The notes under the pieces were generated by a model. It was not told the origin of the DNA, made no database searches, and was given only the letters and a program-made list of their open reading frames with translations. Shown here one piece after another: positions 1 through 5,530 of a stretch of DNA of 6,894 nt. Positions within the stretch are counted from its first letter, which is position 1. Every line of letters begins with the position of its first letter. Source of the DNA: Pseudomonadota bacterium (GTDB lineage Bacteria > Pseudomonadota > Alphaproteobacteria > Azospirillales > Azospirillaceae). Location: NCBI GenBank assembly GCA_023412175.1, contig JAEYOB010000759.1:1-6894 (forward strand), given 5' to 3'. The translations under genes and the position numbers were made by a program.

Positions 1-419
1 CGGGTCAGGAAGCCGGCGGCCTTCAGTGGCGGGCGCAGGGCCGGCTCGAAGTAGGTCAGGGCCTTCGAGATGCCGTGACGGACCGCACCGGCCTGACCCG
101 ACAGGCCGCCGCCGGTGACCGTGACCAGCACGTCGAACTGGTTGGCGCGATCGGTCACGCCGAACGGCTGCGCGATCATCATGCGCAGCACCGGACGCGC
201 GAAGTAGACCTCCTGGTCGCGGCCGTTGACGGTGATCTTGCCCGAACCCGGCTTGATCCAGACGCGGGCGACCGCGTCCTTGCGCTTGCCGGTGGCGTAG
301 GCGCGGCCGAACTGGTCGAGCTTCGGCTGGGCGACCTCGGCGGAAGCGCCGGCCGGAGCGGCCGTACCGGCGCCCTGCAGATCCTTCAGGCTGGAGAGGG
401 TGGTGGTGACCTGAGCCAT
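1..419 (-). CDS. rpsI: Small ribosomal subunit protein S9 (uS9), 3' end missing
   Basis: S9 is a primary component of the 30S head; its basic C-terminal tail reaches the P-site tRNA. The visible 139 residues start [14 protein letters not shown] and carry an Ala/Pro-rich N-terminal extension of roughly 35 residues before the conserved core. Core motifs are [22 protein letters not shown], the [22 protein letters not shown] block (about 100-120) and [13 protein letters not shown]. The last twenty-odd residues, including the expected Lys/Arg-rich tail, lie beyond the left window edge, so this is truncation by the window and not a pseudogene. The ATG lies 4 nt after the rplM stop. A GGAG inside the final rplM codons (about 430-433) is the likely ribosome binding site, which suggests translational coupling. 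The N-terminal extension is common in alphaproteobacterial S9 (family knowledge). Confidence 0.96.
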   Translation of the reverse strand, partial: MAQVTTTLSSLKDLQGAGTAAPAGASAEVAQPKLDQFGRAYATGKRKDAVARVWIKPGSGKITVNGRDQEVYFARPVLRMMIAQPFGVTDRANQFDVLVTVTGGGLSGQAGAVRHGISKALTYFEPALRPPLKAAGFLT

Positions 420-423
420 AGGA

Positions 424-888
424 TTACGCGCTCCGCTTATTCTTCGGGTTCAGGGCGCCGACGTCCAGCACGGTCGGCTGCTGCGCCTCGTGCGGGTGGA
501 CCGCACCCTTGTAGACCTTGAGGTGGGACATGACGCGGCGGCCGAGCGGGCCGCGCGGAACCATGCGCTCCACAGCCTTCTCGATGACGCGCTCCGGGTA
601 CTTGCCGTCGAGGATCTGGCCCTTGGAACGGCCCTTGATGCCGCCCGGATAGCCGGTGTGCCAGTAGAAGATGTCGTCCTGGCGCTTGTTGCCGGTCAGC
701 TTCACCTTCTCGGCGTTGATGACCACGATGTGGTCGCCACCGTCCATATGCGGGGTATAGGTCGGCTTGTGCTTGCCGCGCAGCATGTTCGCCAGGATGC
801 TGGCGAGCCGGCCGAGCACCAGCCCGTCGGCGTCGACGACGTACCACTTCTTCTCGATGGTCGCCGGCGTCAGATTGAAGGTCTTCAT
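424..888 (-). CDS. rplM: Large ribosomal subunit protein L13 (uL13)
   Basis: L13 is an early-assembly 50S protein that binds 23S rRNA. The product is 154 residues, slightly longer than the roughly 142 of E. coli L13. It starts [20 protein letters not shown] and contains GLVLGRLAS (22-30), [20 protein letters not shown] (37-56), the [13 protein letters not shown] block (about 74-86), and the family signature region [20 protein letters not shown] (about 107-126). The ATG at 888 is chosen because the family N-terminus begins here. The open frame continues 36 codons upstream, but that extra sequence is unlike L13 and crosses the promoter at 956-984. rpsI follows after 4 nt, giving the standard bacterial rplM-rpsI order. 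In E. coli this operon is controlled at translation by L13; the leader hairpin described separately could serve a similar purpose, but that is inference. Confidence 0.98.
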   Translation of the reverse strand: MKTFNLTPATIEKKWYVVDADGLVLGRLASILANMLRGKHKPTYTPHMDGGDHIVVINAEKVKLTGNKRQDDIFYWHTGYPGGIKGRSKGQILDGKYPERVIEKAVERMVPRGPLGRRVMSHLKVYKGAVHPHEAQQPTVLDVGALNPKNKRSA

Positions 889-893
889 CGCCA

Positions 894-906
894 CACTCGT
901 TGAGTG
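894..906 (-). promoter_or_regulatory. Leader hairpin covering the likely rplM ribosome binding site
   Basis: On the minus strand CACTC-AAC-GAGTG forms a perfect 5-bp stem with a 3-nt loop, ending 5 nt before the rplM ATG. The only purine-rich stretch suitably placed as a Shine-Dalgarno sequence is the GAGTG arm, so the site would be paired in the folded leader. The rest of the roughly 60-nt leader also contains a small GCCG-CTTC-GGC type stem near 943-952. The fold is seen in the sequence; control by L13 is inferred from the E. coli precedent. Confidence 0.4.
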
Positions 907-955
907 AATCGTGGATCGGCAGGCCGCCGAATCCCGCGGCGCCGAAGCGGCCGGC

Positions 956-984
956 TTTGTACGGGTTTTGCGCACACCCGTCAA
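956..984 (-). promoter_or_regulatory. Sigma70-type promoter for rplM-rpsI
   Basis: Reading the minus strand, the -35 box is TTGACG (984-979, 5 of 6 matches to consensus), followed by a 17-nt spacer and the -10 box TACAAA (961-956, 4 of 6). Transcription would start near 949, giving a leader of about 60 nt before the rplM ATG at 888. Immediately upstream of the -35 box is a T-rich tract (about 988-1000) placed like an UP element, which would suit a ribosomal protein operon. It is the best promoter match in the window. Confidence 0.65.
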
Positions 985-988
985 TGCA

Positions 989-1072
989 AAAAACACAAAA
1001 TGAAATCAATGGCTTACAAGAACGGTATTTAGATACCGCTGAGCGAAAGTCATTGATTTCATTTATGTTTTT
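989..1072. repeat. AT-rich inverted repeat between thioesterase gene and rplM; possible bidirectional terminator
   Basis: Two arms, 989-1015 and 1047-1072, pair with a perfect 12-bp core (ATGAAATCAATG at 1000-1011 with its complement at 1051-1062). The core is flanked by an outer A-tract/T-tract pairing (about 989-995 with 1066-1072) and an inner CTT/AAG pairing, with a bulge and one mismatch in the outer stem. A smaller hairpin (1023-1038) sits in the loop. On the minus strand it begins a few bases after the thioesterase stop and ends in a run of Ts (993-988), as expected for a terminator protecting the rplM promoter. The plus strand also ends in TTTTT. The stem is unusually AT-rich for this genome. 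I see no target-site duplication, so a MITE is not supported. Confidence 0.5.
1022..1039. repeat. Near-palindrome copy 1 (CGGTATTTAGATACCG)
   Basis: Positions 1023-1038 form inverted repeats CGGTAT and ATACCG around a 4-base centre, at the tip of the larger AT-rich inverted repeat. The same 17-base unit recurs at 1090-1106 in the same orientation with 15 of 17 bases identical, 67 bp away. This may be a dimeric-regulator half-site pair or an interspersed repeat unit; I cannot assign a regulator. Confidence 0.5.
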
Positions 1073-1076
1073 CTCC

Positions 1077-1553
1077 TTACGCGTCTTGCCGGTATCCAGA
1101 TACCGCGATGGTGACCGGATCGTGCGGCGGGATGGAGTAGGTGCCGGTGGCGTGCGCCACGGGCTCCTCCGAGCCGTCTTCGGAGAACAGCAGCACCTCG
1201 CCGTAGGCCAGCCGCTTGCCGAGCTTCAGCAGCCGCCCCTCGGCGATCATGGCGACCGGCGGCGGCCGCTTGAGGAAGTTGATGGTCATGCTGGTGGTGA
1301 CCGCCAGTTCGACCCGCCCGATGGCGCTGAGCACCGCGGCGTAGAGCGCGACGTCGGCCAGCCCGAACATGGCCGGCCCCATGACGGTGCCGCCGGGGCG
1401 GACGAAGTCGGTCTTGTAGGGCATGCGCATGCGCACGCGGCCGGCAGCCAACTCGTCGATGGTGATGCCGAAGCTGCCGACCAGCGGCACGCCTTCGCGA
1501 ATCAGCGCCTCCAGATCGGGAATGGAGATCGCGGTCGGGGGAGGTGCGGTCAT
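1077..1553 (-). CDS. PaaI-like hotdog-fold acyl-CoA thioesterase
   Basis: The product is 158 residues, typical for a single-hotdog 4HBT/PaaI-type thioesterase, which hydrolyses acyl-CoA to free acid and CoA in the cytoplasm. The N-terminal helix region (SIPDLEALIREGVPLVGSFG, about 10-29) leads into strand GRVRMRMPY (38-46). The central helix segment is RPGGTVMGPAMFGLADVAL (52-70), followed by AVTTSMTINFLKRP (84-97), the family's T-x-x-x-x-x-FL-R pattern. The Asp at 67 occupies the usual helix acid position, but the common H-G-G motif is replaced by M58-G59-P60, so the catalytic details may differ. The gene begins 31 nt after the kinase stop and may be co-transcribed with it. No strong Shine-Dalgarno is visible. 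The next Met codons (42, 44) would remove the first strand, so the start at 1553 is preferred. Substrate unknown. Confidence 0.85.
   Translation of the reverse strand: MTAPPPTAISIPDLEALIREGVPLVGSFGITIDELAAGRVRMRMPYKTDFVRPGGTVMGPAMFGLADVALYAAVLSAIGRVELAVTTSMTINFLKRPPPVAMIAEGRLLKLGKRLAYGEVLLFSEDGSEEPVAHATGTYSIPPHDPVTIAVSGYRQDA
1089..1106. repeat. Near-palindrome copy 2 (CGGTATCCAGATACCG), inside the thioesterase gene
   Basis: Positions 1090-1096 and 1099-1105 are perfect 7-base inverted repeats separated by 2 bases. The unit lies in the last codons of the thioesterase gene, where it encodes AVSGYR (about residues 150-155). It is a close copy of the unit at 1023-1039. Having one copy in coding sequence and one in the spacer suggests either paired binding sites or a repeat that extended the C-terminus of the protein. 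Confidence 0.5.
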
Positions 1554-1584
1554 CGGAAGCTCGCGCGCGGTGGTGGACGCCGGG

Positions 1585-3822
1585 TCACGCCACCGGCAGC
1601 GGCCGAACCTCCGGCTCGTCCCGTTGCATGCAGCGCCCGGACGGAAAGGAGAGCGTGACGGTGGTGCCTTTGTAAAGCTGGCTTTCCAGCCGAACCGTGC
1701 CGCCGTGCGCCTCGACCAGCGCCTTGGTGATGGTGAGGCCCAGCCCCACCCCGCCGGCCGGCCGGGTGTGCGCGTTGCCGGCCTGGCCGAACGGCTCCCA
1801 CACCCGGGCGAGATCCTCCGGCGCGATGCCGGTGCCGGTGTCGCGCACCGCGAGGTCCACGCCGCCGTCGCCGCGCGGGCGGGCGGCGATGGTCACGCGG
1901 CCGCCGCGCTTGGTGAACTTGATGCTGTTGAAGGCGAGGTTCACCAGCATCTGGATGACCCGCCGCCCGTCGCAGCGCAGGTGCGGCAGATGCGGCGGCA
2001 CATCGAACTCCAGCGCCACGCCGGCCTCAGCGGCGCGGTTGGTGAGGATCTGCGCGGCGCGGCCGACCAGATCGCCCACCGGCTCGACCTCCTCGCTCAG
2101 CTCCAGCACGCCCAGCTCGATGCGCGAGATCTCCAGGATATCGTCAATGATGCCCAGCAGGTGCCGTCCGGACAGGTGGATGGCGTCCACATAGCCCTGG
2201 TAGCGCTCGCTGCCCACCGGCCCGAACAGCCCGCTCTGCATCACCTCGGAATAGCCGAGGATGGCGTTCAGCGGCGTCCGCAGCTCGTGGCTCATCACCG
2301 CCAGGAAGCGGGTCTTGGAACGGTTGGCCGACTCCGCCTCGCGCGTGGCGGCGAGAAGCGCCGCCTCGGTCTGCTTGAGGTGGGTGATGTCGCGCCCCTC
2401 GGGCACGAGATAGATCACGTTGCCGTCGTCGTCGAAGATCGGCCGCAGCGAGAAGTCGATGTAGACCACCTCCCCGCCCGGCGCGAGGTGCGTCGTCTCG
2501 AATCGCACGAAGCCGCCGCGCGCCGCCAGTTCCACCCCGGTCTTCAAGCGCTCCTGGTCGTCGGGCACGTGCGCCCACCAGGGCGTGTCCCAGAACGGCG
2601 TCCCGAGCACCGAGTCCTCGCTAGCGCCGATGAAGCGCAGCGCCGTCTGGTTCACCTCGATCATCCGGCCATCGACCTCCAGCAGGCCGATGAACTCAAA
2701 GGTGTGGTCGAAGATGGCGCGGAACCGCCGCTCGCGCTCGCGCAGGGCCATGCTGGCGGCGCGCTGGGTGGTGATGTCGAGGATCACCGCCTCCATGCGG
2801 CCGGGGCCGGCACGCCACGCGCTGATCGACACCCAGCGCGTCGCGCCGTCGTCGTTGACGATGCGCACGGGGATCTGCCAGGGCGCGCTTACCGCCGGGC
2901 AGGCCGCCACCCAGTCCATGATCATCGCGCGGTCGTCGGGGTGGACGATGTCCAGCATCCCCGCCCCCTCCGCCTGCAGCCGACCGGCGCCGATCCGCAG
3001 GCGGCGGCCAAGATTCCCGGTGATGAACTCCACCGGCAGGCGCCCCTCGGTCCGCCAGACCAAGCCGACCACCGGGCTGCGGTTGATCATGGCGGCGAGG
3101 CGGATGCGCTCCTGTTCAGCCAGCCGGCGCTGGGTGGTGTCGCGCCCGACCGCCTGGACGGCGGTCAGCCGCCCCTCCCGATCAAACAGGGCAAGGCGGC
3201 GCCATGTGATCCAGCGCGTCGAGCCATCGGGGGCGGGCCAGGGCTCCTCGCTGCTCACCGGACCGGCGCCGGGCGCCGCCTCCGCGATGAAGCGTTCGGC
3301 GGCCTGGACGGCGGCAGCCGGCAGATGGTCGCGCAGCGTGCCGGCGACGAAGGCGCGCGGCGTCGTGCCGCACAGCGCCGCCAGCTCGCGGTTGACCACG
3401 CTGACCGTCAGGTCCGGCTGGAAGCGACAGACCAGCTCCGTCTGGTCGTCAATGGCGGTGCGGAACTTGTCGCGGCTGGAGAACACCCGGCAGACGAAGC
3501 ACTTGTCCGCGGTCACGTCGGTCAGCGTGACCAGCCGGCCGCCGTCGGGCAGCGGTTTCGCCGCGACGGTGACGTCGCGGCACTCGCCGTCGCCGCGGAC
3601 GAGAATCGCGGCGCCACCGTTCTGTTCGGACGACGGGGCGCCATCCGGCCCGTGCAGCACGGCCACCCGGTCGAGCGGGCGTCCCTCCACCGCGTCGGGG
3701 TCGCGCCCGACCAGCGCGGCGAACGCGGCGTTGGCCGCCACGACACGCCCGTCCGGCCCGGCGATGCAGGTCGCGGCGGGACTGTCCATGAAAATGGCGC
3801 GCCAGTCGATGCCCGCAGACAC
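1585..3822 (-). CDS. Soluble sensor histidine kinase with about four PAS domains
   Basis: A 745-residue kinase counted from GTG at 3822. PAS-like domains lie at about 6-105, 116-231, 244-351 and 362-481; domains 2-4 end in PAC-type motifs DTTQRR, DITTQR and DITHLKQ. HisKA follows with the phospho-acceptor His512 in FLAVMSHELRTPLNAILGYS. The HATPase_c domain has N-box NLAFNSIKFT (Asn632), G1 box DTGTGI (661-666), F-box WEPFGQAG (675-682) and G2 box GVGLGLTITKALVEAHGG (near 690-708). There is no membrane segment, signal peptide or receiver domain, so a cytoplasmic input is expected. A CxxC pair (Cys108, Cys111) sits between PAS1 and PAS2. The GTG start is preferred because GGAGG and AAGGA lie just upstream; an in-frame TTG at 3840 (two codons after a TAG) and an ATG at 3789 are alternatives. 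No response regulator is nearby, so the partner and signal are unknown. Confidence 0.93.
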   Translation of the reverse strand: MSAGIDWRAIFMDSPAATCIAGPDGRVVAANAAFAALVGRDPDAVEGRPLDRVAVLHGPDGAPSSEQNGGAAILVRGDGECRDVTVAAKPLPDGGRLVTLTDVTADKCFVCRVFSSRDKFRTAIDDQTELVCRFQPDLTVSVVNRELAALCGTTPRAFVAGTLRDHLPAAAVQAAERFIAEAAPGAGPVSSEEPWPAPDGSTRWITWRRLALFDREGRLTAVQAVGRDTTQRRLAEQERIRLAAMINRSPVVGLVWRTEGRLPVEFITGNLGRRLRIGAGRLQAEGAGMLDIVHPDDRAMIMDWVAACPAVSAPWQIPVRIVNDDGATRWVSISAWRAGPGRMEAVILDITTQRAASMALRERERRFRAIFDHTFEFIGLLEVDGRMIEVNQTALRFIGASEDSVLGTPFWDTPWWAHVPDDQERLKTGVELAARGGFVRFETTHLAPGGEVVYIDFSLRPIFDDDGNVIYLVPEGRDITHLKQTEAALLAATREAESANRSKTRFLAVMSHELRTPLNAILGYSEVMQSGLFGPVGSERYQGYVDAIHLSGRHLLGIIDDILEISRIELGVLELSEEVEPVGDLVGRAAQILTNRAAEAGVALEFDVPPHLPHLRCDGRRVIQMLVNLAFNSIKFTKRGGRVTIAARPRGDGGVDLAVRDTGTGIAPEDLARVWEPFGQAGNAHTRPAGGVGLGLTITKALVEAHGGTVRLESQLYKGTTVTLSFPSGRCMQRDEPEVRPLPVA

Positions 3823-4028
3823 GGCGTCCTTCGCCTCCAAAACCTATCCCCGGCAGCAGCCCCCCAATCGGCGTCATCATGGCCGAAACGACCCCGACGG
3901 GCGACGGATTTCCCCAATCATATTGATATTATTTGTGCAATTACATGACCGATTGATCCAATGATGAGCAATGAAGGCAAGTTTTAGGTGCCCGCCCTCC
4001 TTTCCGCCGGAACCGCTCCCGCCAGCAC

Positions 4029-4040
4029 CAGGACGTCCTG
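4029..4040. promoter_or_regulatory. Perfect 12-bp palindrome CAGGACGTCCTG, possible operator
   Basis: The 12-base sequence is fully self-complementary and is followed by an AT-rich tract with a run of seven or more Ts (about 4050-4056). It lies 37 bp upstream of the TTGACA box and 170 bp upstream of the hydratase-like gene. As a hairpin it would have only a 4-bp stem, so a binding site for a dimeric regulator is more likely than a terminator. The regulator is unknown. Confidence 0.35.
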
Positions 4041-4076
4041 ATTTTACTGTTTTTTTAAGTTGATATCTGGGCGGAA

Positions 4077-4082
4077 TTGACA
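4077..4082 (+). promoter_or_regulatory. Consensus -35 box TTGACA, candidate promoter of the three-gene operon
   Basis: This is a 6 of 6 match to the sigma70 -35 consensus, in the AT-rich part of the divergent spacer and about 130 bp upstream of the first gene. At 16-18 nt downstream the sequence is CCCGCCTT-like and does not resemble a -10 box. This is therefore only half a promoter by sequence. Confidence 0.3.
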
Positions 4083-4196
4083 ATTTTCGTGTTGAATTCC
4101 CGCCTTGGCTGCGCTCTCATGGCTGCCGTCCGCAACGCGCCCGTTCCGTTGCGTCCGGGTGGCGGGTAAGCTCCGCCACCACGAACCGCAAGAACG

Positions 4197-4202
4197 GGAG
4201 GG
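4197..4202 (+). promoter_or_regulatory. Ribosome binding site deciding the hydratase-like gene start
   Basis: GGGAGG lies 7 nt before the ATG at 4210. It settles the start, because the frame is open upstream to about 4105 but the added residues there lack family similarity and have no comparable site. Confidence 0.8.
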
Positions 4203-4209
4203 AACCACC

Positions 4210-5013
4210 ATGAACGCCGTCACAGCCGAAGCCGCCGAAGCCCCGCCGGTCCTGCGCCAGGACCATGGCGGCATCGCGACGCTGACGCTGAACCGGCCGG
4301 CCGCGCGCAACGCGCTGTCCGTCGGCCTGATGACCGCCCTGCAGGCAGAACTGGACGCCATCGACCGGGATCCCGCGGTCAAGGTGGTGGTGCTGGCCGG
4401 CGCCGGCCCGGCCTTCTGCGCCGGCCACGACCTGAAGGAGGTCCGCAGCGACCCGCGGCCCGAGGCGTACGAGGCGCTGTTCACCCAGTGCTCGCGGCTG
4501 ATGATGACGATCACCCGGATCCGCCAGCCGGTGATCGCCCGCGTGCACGGCATCGCCACCGCGGCGGGCTGCCAGCTGGTCGCCACCTGCGACCTCGCCT
4601 ATGCGGCGGACACCGCGCGCTTCGCCACGCCGGGGGTGAACATCGGCCTGTTCTGCTCGACGCCAATGGTGGCGCTGAGCCGCGCGGTCGGCCGCAAGGC
4701 GGCCATGGAGATGCTGCTGCTCGGCGACCTGATCGCCGCCGAGGAAGCCGAGCGCATCGGCCTCGTCAACAAGATCGTCCCGGCCGAGTACCTGGACGCC
4801 GCCATCCAGACGGTGGCCGCGAAGATCGCCTCCAAATCGCCGCTGACCCTGTCCATCGGCAAGGAGGCCTTCTACCGCCAGCTCGAACTGCCGACCGAGC
4901 AGGCCTACGCCTACGCCTCCGAGGTGATGACCCGCAACATGCTGGCGCAGGACGCCGCCGAGGGGATCGACGCCTTCCTGGACAAGCGCGAGCCGGTGTG
5001 GTGCGGCCGATGA
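4210..5013 (+). CDS. Enoyl-CoA hydratase/isomerase family protein, ECHDC3-like
   Basis: The product is 267 residues of the crotonase fold, acting on or binding acyl-CoA in the cytoplasm. The N-terminal segment GIATLTLNRPAARNALS (21-37) and the oxyanion-hole motif AFCAGHDLKEV (68-78) are intact. The second motif is HGIATAAGCQLVATCDLAYA (113-132), followed by FATPGVNIGLFCSTPMVALS (138-157). These segments closely resemble human mitochondrial ECHDC3 as I recall it, down to the C-terminal KREPVW. The two catalytic glutamates of classical hydratases (rat Glu144 and Glu164) are replaced here by Gln122 and Gly142, so water addition by the usual mechanism is unlikely. It is the first gene of a tight operon, its TGA overlapping the next ATG as ATGA. 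The substrate is unknown; an isomerase-like, hydrolase-like or non-enzymatic acyl-CoA role is possible. Generic annotation would call it enoyl-CoA hydratase. Confidence 0.92.
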   Translation: MNAVTAEAAEAPPVLRQDHGGIATLTLNRPAARNALSVGLMTALQAELDAIDRDPAVKVVVLAGAGPAFCAGHDLKEVRSDPRPEAYEALFTQCSRLMMTITRIRQPVIARVHGIATAAGCQLVATCDLAYAADTARFATPGVNIGLFCSTPMVALSRAVGRKAAMEMLLLGDLIAAEEAERIGLVNKIVPAEYLDAAIQTVAAKIASKSPLTLSIGKEAFYRQLELPTEQAYAYASEVMTRNMLAQDAAEGIDAFLDKREPVWCGR

Positions 5014-5516
5014 GCGGTCACGACAGCTACACCGACGACTTCCTTCGCGGCGTGCTGAAGCGGATGCGCTCGGTCGCCGTCGTCGGCTTCTCCAGCAACC
5101 CGGTCAAGGCCAGCTACTTCGTCGCCAAGTACCTGCGCGACAAGGGCTACACGGGCTATCCGGTCAACCCCGGCATCGCCGGGCAGGAGGTGCTGGGCCT
5201 GACGGTCCGCGCCAGCCTGGAGGACCTGCCGGCGCCGCCGGACATGGTGGACATCTTCCGCAACGCCCAGGCGGCCTCCGGCGTCACCGACGAGGCCATC
5301 GCGGCGGGCGCCAAGGTGGTGTGGATGCAGCTCGGCGTGCGCAACGACGAGGCGGCGGCGCGCGCCGAGGCGGCCGGCCTGACGGTGGTGATGGACCGCT
5401 GCCCGAAGATCGAATACCAGCGCCTGTTCGGCGAGATCGGCCGGATCGGGGTCAACTCCGACGTCCTCGTCAACAAGAAGCAAAAGCTCACCAGAACCTT
5501 CAAGAAACTCATCTAG
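5010..5516 (+). CDS. CoA-binding domain protein (CoA_binding_2, YccU-like)
   Basis: A 168-residue single-domain Rossmann-type protein. SVAVVGFSSNPVKASYFVAKYL (21-42) is the nucleotide-binding loop and helix, followed by GYPVNPG (49-55), DMVDIFRN (78-85), VVWMQLGVRNDEAAARAEAA (103-122) and VVMDRCPKIEYQRL (126-139). These are family hallmarks shared with E. coli YccU and with the CoA-binding domain of succinyl-CoA synthetase-like proteins. Cys131 in DRCPKIE is conserved in the family as I recall. The C-terminus adds about 25 residues with a basic end (NKKQKLTRTFKKLI) beyond the usual 135-140 residue length. Its ATG overlaps the preceding stop by 4 nt, so translation is probably coupled. The biochemical role is unknown; CoA or another nucleotide is the likely ligand. 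Confidence 0.93.
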   Translation: MSGHDSYTDDFLRGVLKRMRSVAVVGFSSNPVKASYFVAKYLRDKGYTGYPVNPGIAGQEVLGLTVRASLEDLPAPPDMVDIFRNAQAASGVTDEAIAAGAKVVWMQLGVRNDEAAARAEAAGLTVVMDRCPKIEYQRLFGEIGRIGVNSDVLVNKKQKLTRTFKKLI

Positions 5517-5530
5517 GGGAAAAGCAGACC

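Larger units (their letters stand above)
3823..4209. other. Divergent intergenic region between the kinase gene and the plus-strand operon
   Basis: About 387 bp with no convincing gene. AT-rich stretches lie at about 3905-3980 and 4040-4100 in otherwise GC-rich sequence, so both divergent promoters probably lie here. Toward the kinase, a minus-strand TATGAT (about 3923-3918) resembles a -10 box but has no good -35 at normal spacing. Toward the operon, TTGACA at 4077-4082 is a perfect -35 box, yet the expected -10 position is GC-rich, so the promoter may be activator-dependent or use another box. ATTGAT occurs twice (3922-3927 and 3952-3957). A perfect palindrome lies at 4029-4040. Open frames crossing this region look like chance reading through GC-rich DNA. 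Confidence 0.55.

Noticed and set aside
889..996. Longer L13 start giving a 190-residue protein
   Set aside because: The extra 36 residues do not resemble L13 and would place the -10 and -35 boxes inside the coding region; the ATG at 888 fits the family N-terminus.
989..1072. AT-rich inverted repeat as a MITE or insertion remnant
   Set aside because: I found no flanking target-site duplication and only one copy in the window; a terminator or regulatory role explains the position better. It is kept open only as an alternative.
1423..3948. A very long plus-strand open frame (841 codons) opposite the kinase gene
   Set aside because: It is antisense to a kinase with complete HisKA and HATPase motifs. 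Its translation is Arg/Ala/His/Asp-rich low-complexity sequence without any domain, as expected from a GC-rich shadow frame.
3920..3960. FNR/FixK-type box suggested by the repeated ATTGAT
   Set aside because: Neither copy pairs with an ATCAA half-site at the right 4-bp spacing, so the dyad needed for such a site is not present.
3877..4083. A 68-codon minus-strand frame in the divergent spacer
   Set aside because: It covers the AT-rich promoter region, has no convincing ribosome site or family resemblance, and would overlap the likely promoters of both flanking units.
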